Below are positions 59,797 to 64,000 of a stretch of DNA of 64,000 bases, one piece after another. Origin of the DNA: Strongylocentrotus purpuratus (taxonomy: Eukaryota > Echinodermata > Echinoidea > Camarodonta > Strongylocentrotidae); NCBI RefSeq assembly GCF_000002235.5, contig NW_022145596.1:31966140-32030139 (forward strand). Reading direction: 5' to 3'. The first letter of the stretch is position 1, and the number at the start of each line of letters is the position of its first letter. A program made the translations under genes and the position numbers. The notes under the pieces were generated by a model, which saw only the letters and a list, made by a program, of their open reading frames with translations, was not told where the DNA came from and made no database searches.

Positions 59797-60813
59797 TCAG
59801 AACGGATTAATAGGTGTCCCTGACCCTATGGGTGAGAACATGCACACTTTAGCCCACATGAGGGCGCTGTTCAGTGAGATCACAGACTTGCCGTCATCCA
59901 GGAAGAATGTGGGACCCTGTAGACATGTAGAAGAAAAAAACAATAATTTCTACAACAATATATATCTTTGCAAAAACCAATAATTTCTACAACAATATAT
60001 ATATTTGCAAAAACCCATAACATATAGAATAATTAAAATTATAATTAAATCAGATCATTACACTTTACTTTTAGTAGAGCACTTGGTTCAAGTTGGCTCA
60101 TAGTTCTACACTTGTACAAGTTAAGCATACCCATGTAAATATTTGTTTAACTAGGGACTCCTCTTGGACTAAAATGACTGACAGTGATACCCTGAAAATC
60201 TGATCGCATTTTCAATCTTCCTGAACTAAATCAAAAGTCCTGTGGTATGGTTATGTAGTGTCTACTACAAGAAACTAGGGAATAATTTGGTTTTATCTTT
60301 ACAAACTTTGGATCATTTTAAGGAAAATTTAATAGTTAACATTCAAAGTAACAAGATGACATAAAGTCAAGAGTTTTAGGTGCAGAGACTACCACCTAAA
60401 AACAGACACAAGAATAGAAAAAAATTTCTTCAAGAATATAACTTGGCAGATTAATACGACCTGTTTTAAATCATGTTTAACCAAATCTTTTTGTACTAGT
60501 TTGGCCAGGAGGGATCAGACCTCCCTGCATGGTCACTGACAGGTGGTTATCTCATCAAATCGGCTCTACTATATAGAGGGCGCAAGTAGCTCTAAGTAGT
60601 GCAGAGGGGATTTAAAATTTGTTTCTACTGACCTGTATCCTATTAGCAGTCAGCAGAGAATGATGAACATCAGAATGACTAGGAAGGTGAGAACCCGTCA
60701 CAAAGTCATGACCTGCTTCAAGGTCAAAGGTCAAGGATTCTCCCCGTCTTATCAGGTTATGGTAGATGTCTTCTTGAAGTGGAGTAGGAGGGGCACACTT
60801 GGGCTGCTCAGGG
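59797..60813 (-). CDS. C-terminal two exons of an unidentified conserved-looking protein
   Basis: Minus-strand exon 60633-60813 (acceptor after GAGACAG, donor GTCAGT) joins in frame to 59797-59916 (acceptor CTACAG), ending in TGA. The 99 readable residues run from PEQPKCAPPTPLQEDIYHNL through RRGESLTFDLEAGHDFVTGS and GPTFFLDDGKSVISLNSA to MFSPIGSGTPINPF. Composition and splice sites look like a real gene, and the codon use is unlike the low-complexity surroundings. I do not recognise the family. No signal peptide, membrane segment or repeat is visible in this part. Further 5' exons must lie to the right, beyond the LINE at 61517-64000 or in its shadow; none was found between 60820 and 61500. 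Convergent with spata4. Confidence 0.72.
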
Positions 60814-60819
60814 CTGTCT

Positions 60820-61516
60820 CATTAGAACAACATGTACAAAAATGCAAAGAAATATAGAAAAACCCATGTTAGAGGTGGAATCACACTTTGAAAATTTATT
60901 TATTTACTAGTAATCAATTTTTTTTTGTAGGGGGGTATATTAAAATGCCTGAAATGTAATATGATTGTATAAGGTCGACTTATGAATGTGAAGGGGCCGG
61001 TGATTATATTTGTAATTTTTTTCCCCCAACAGTTTCAAGTACAGGCAAATAAACATGAGAAGAAAATACTAATAGGTTGATGTTTGAAGGTTTGCATGGT
61101 GGTATGAATAATCGCGGTAGAGGTTTGCGGTACACCATGTGTAAAGTCCTAGAAGGACTAAGGATAGATAGACGTAGGATTGCTTCAGACGCCTCGTTTT
61201 GGATCGTTTTGATGTTTGATGTTGGGAGAGAGAGAGAGCTCCGGTTATTTTCATGATTTTTATGCGGTTCCTGTTGTGTCTTACTATTTATCTTCGGTGA
61301 ACACCTCACTTTTCATCTTTAGACTGGATTGTTCTCAAATACATGTGAGTTTTTACTGAATTTCGTGTGATTTTTTGACGTTTTCTGTGTCTTCTGTGCT
61401 CGATTTCGTCTACATACAACTTTAGAGATCTACATACATACATTCAACGTACATTACCGTAGAATTCTGTACGAACATATCGCTCCAGTATACACACCTG
61501 GGACATTTGCATAATA
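60820..61516. other. No gene seen; may include LINE 5' UTR
   Basis: No exon recognised on either strand. Part of this stretch, perhaps from about 61010, could be the 5' UTR of the LINE that follows, but I found no target duplication or second copy to set the boundary. Confidence 0.4.
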
Positions 61517-64000
61517 ATGAACGACAGACTACCAACTATGTTGGTCACCATGGTGCCGCTATGCTTGCTCTTACTTGTCTTTGCTGCAGGAAACTTACAC
61601 TCAAATCCAGTTTCATTACATTCAGCACGTCGCACTCATCACCGGACTCATTACCTACACTGTCCCATCCGTTACTATAGCAACTCCTCTGCAACCTTCA
61701 ATATCCACATATTGTCTCATGGCGACATTCAACCACACCCAGGTCCCTCCAATCATGAAACACACAACAGACAAACTTTGAAACAAGTTTCTGGTATCAC
61801 TTTTAATGCGAGAAGTCTTCGAAATAAGATGGAGGAAGTCGAATCTTTTCTACAGTCAACATCATACGATATAATAAACGTCACAGAAACATGGTTAACA
61901 CAGCAAGACACCGTAAACGCAGGTTTCGACGGATAATAATAATACCAAATCTTTCGGCGAGATCGACCCAGCGGAAGGGGTGGGGGAGTTTTGGCTGCCA
62001 TTATACCAGAGCTTTCTCCGAAGCGAAGGGCAGATTTGGAGAAGGATGACATAGAGATGTTATGTGTTGATATTGCGTCACGTTTTCATGTCAAGTGGCT
62101 TCTCTGTATTCTATACCGACCGCCCAACGCCCCAGCCGATTTTTGGGATCACCTCCAGACGGCCGTTGATGATCTACAGGTTGCATCAGCAGACTACCAT
62201 GGCATCATCCTTACGGGAGACTTCAATGTCAACTGGGCCCATCAGCAACTTCCAATCGTCCAGCATCTTGAGCGCATTACGTCATCAATGGATCTCTCTC
62301 AGATGGTCGATGACGTCACCCGGCGATCACCCGACAATCCTCACACAGGGACAATAATAGATCTTCTATTTACTAATCGCCCGCATTTGGTTTTGGATGT
62401 GTGCACTCAAGCAAATCCAGTAACGAGCGACCACCATGCGATCTGTTTTAAGGTCAAGTTGAAAAAGATGTCTCCGCCAAAACAAATTTTGCGTGACTAT
62501 CTACAATATAACAAGGCTGACACAGAACATTTCAATAACATACTGTATTATGCTCCTTGGGATTTATTTATGGATACTGATAATATTGATAATTCTTGGG
62601 ATGGTTTTATGGATATTTTTGATGCAGCGGTTCGTGATTGTATTCCCCGCAAAAAAAGCCGCAATAACCGTTTAAGCCCCTGGATAACACTTGACATTAA
62701 GAAAATGATCAGTAAGAAAAATAGAATGTTTAAGATATCGAAACAGTTGAATACCAACGATAGTTGGCAGGCGTATAGGGAACTTCGTAACCAAGTGAAA
62801 GTATTGATAAACAAGTCGTATTATTCGTATTTGAATGAATTGTTATCAGATAGTGACGATAATAGGAAAAGGTTTTTTGCATTTGTTCGTAGTAAGAGGA
62901 AAAACCGTGCTCCCCTTTCAATTGACAACAATGGATTACCCGAACATGAACCGAGCAAGATCGCACAGGTGTTTGCCAATTATTTAAGTACCATGTTCAC
63001 TCCAAATAGTACTTGTAATGATATTCCCGAACCCAGGTCGGAACACAGTGCATTCGTACCATATTTACAGAATGTCAATATTTCTACATGTGATGTCTCT
63101 AAGGTGATACGAAACCTGCGTAATGATAAATCACCTGGTCTGGATAACATAACCCCAAACCTCTTGAAAATGTGTTCTGTTCCAATTTCACCCGTTTTAT
63201 GCAAGTTATTTAATATTTCTTTGTCTCTTGGTCAATTGCCAATGTCTTGGAAACAGGCCAATGTTTCCCCGATACATAAAGCTGGTGATAGCTCCTTACC
63301 TAGTAATTATAGACCGATTGCACTGACATCCGTAGTGTGTAAAATCATTGAAAAAGTAATAACGAACGAAATCCAACACCATACAACAGAATATTGTTTA
63401 CTCAACCCTAATTAACATGGCTTTGTTAAAGGTAAATCGTGCGTCACTCAATTGCTAAACGTTACAAACCGTTGGCTACGTGTCTTAGATGTACCATCCC
63501 CTCCAAAGATTGATGCGATTTTTCTCGATTTCCAAAAGGCTTTCGATTTAATGCCTCATGATGTATTATTGCAAAAACTTAATTCAAGATATTTTATTTC
63601 AGGATTATTATGGCAATGGATAAGGTCTTTTTTGTGTAATAGGGAGCAAAGAGTTATTCACAGAGGTGCACTATCATCTTGGTTTCCTGTTTTATCAGGT
63701 GTGCCCCAGGGGAGTGTGTTGGGCCCCACCCTATTTAATTTATTCATTGATGACATTTTAACCCAAACCATATCGCCATGTGTACTTTTTGCAGATGATA
63801 CATTAGTCTATAGACCCATCTCAAATGTTCAAGATATGCACATTCTCCAAAATGACCTGGACAAACTCAATGAATGGTGTATAATTAATAAAATGCGCAT
63901 TAACGAAAAAAAGACGAAAGTAATGCGCATCACGTGTTCCAGACAGCCCGGTATCCCAAATTATACTCTTAACAATACCCTACTTCAATCAGTAACAGAG
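61517..64000 (+). mobile_element. CR1/L2-like LINE with APE endonuclease and reverse transcriptase, runs off window
   Basis: One reading frame from ATG 61517 encodes a hydrophobic leader (residues 8-24), a 2A-like GDIQPHPGP (69-77), then an APE-type endonuclease: FNARSLRNKMEEVESF, VTETWL, LTGDFNVNW and TSDHHAICF. The reverse transcriptase follows: NYRPIALTSVVCKII, FLDFQKAFD, SGVPQGSVLGPTLFN, FIDDI and the catalytic FADDT near 63790. The frame is interrupted by three consecutive TAA codons at 61934-61942, inside a TAATAATAATA run, and by a TAA at 63413-63415 where most relatives have Gln before HGF. Everything else to 64000 reads open, so the copy is young but inactive as it stands. The 3' end lies beyond the window. 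The family group is inferred from motif pattern. Confidence 0.93.

Overview
The window looks like nuclear DNA of an echinoderm, most likely a sea urchin. It is AT-rich, its genes are split by many 0.3-3 kb introns, it is dense in short inverted-repeat elements and tRNA-derived SINEs, and it holds an APE-type LINE that opens with a hydrophobic leader and a 2A-like peptide, a combination known from sea urchins. Species is inferred, not proven.

Six protein genes can be built by splicing, in alternating orientation. (1) The last six exons of rad50 (+, 368-5309). (2) A complete 22-exon stxbp4/Synip-like gene (-, 9210-23973) encoding 891 aa with two PDZ domains, an EF-hand-like segment, a coiled coil and a WW domain. 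(3) A complete six-exon Maf-family nucleotide pyrophosphatase gene (+, 26756-33482), related to the N-terminal half of vertebrate ASMTL but without the methyltransferase half. (4) A complete six-exon cnot7/8 (CAF1 deadenylase) gene (-, 39653-44516). (5) A complete five-exon spata4 gene (+, 48129-52590). (6) The last two exons of a gene I could not identify (-, 59797-60813). Pairs 1/2, 3/4 and 5/6 converge; pairs 2/3 and 4/5 diverge from shared upstream regions. The genes serve unrelated jobs: DNA repair, vesicle/junction scaffolding, nucleotide clean-up, mRNA deadenylation and a testis/cilium protein. In the five complete or identified genes every junction used follows GT-AG and the summed coding lengths keep frame.

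Most of the remaining sequence is repeats. A near-perfect 584-bp foldback with a 9-bp target duplication lies at 27371-27954. A 2.3-kb hAT-type element with an 8-bp duplication (28662-30987) fills most of an intron of the Maf gene. A 776-bp CpG-rich TA-flanked element is present twice at about 98-99% identity (25357-26133 and 46501-47275), each time in a divergent promoter region. Several families of TTAA-flanked miniature elements (44681-45073, 55665-56045, 37794-38175, 35017-35555, 56924-57420) occur, and two copies sit inside other miniature elements whose empty sites can be read elsewhere in the window. Minisatellites include a 55-bp array in a rad50 intron and a 96-bp array grown out of the last coding exon of stxbp4.

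The right end (about 61517 to 64000 and beyond) is a LINE of the CR1/L2-like group running off the window. No CRISPR array, rRNA, functional tRNA, retrovirus, LTR element or Polinton was recognised.
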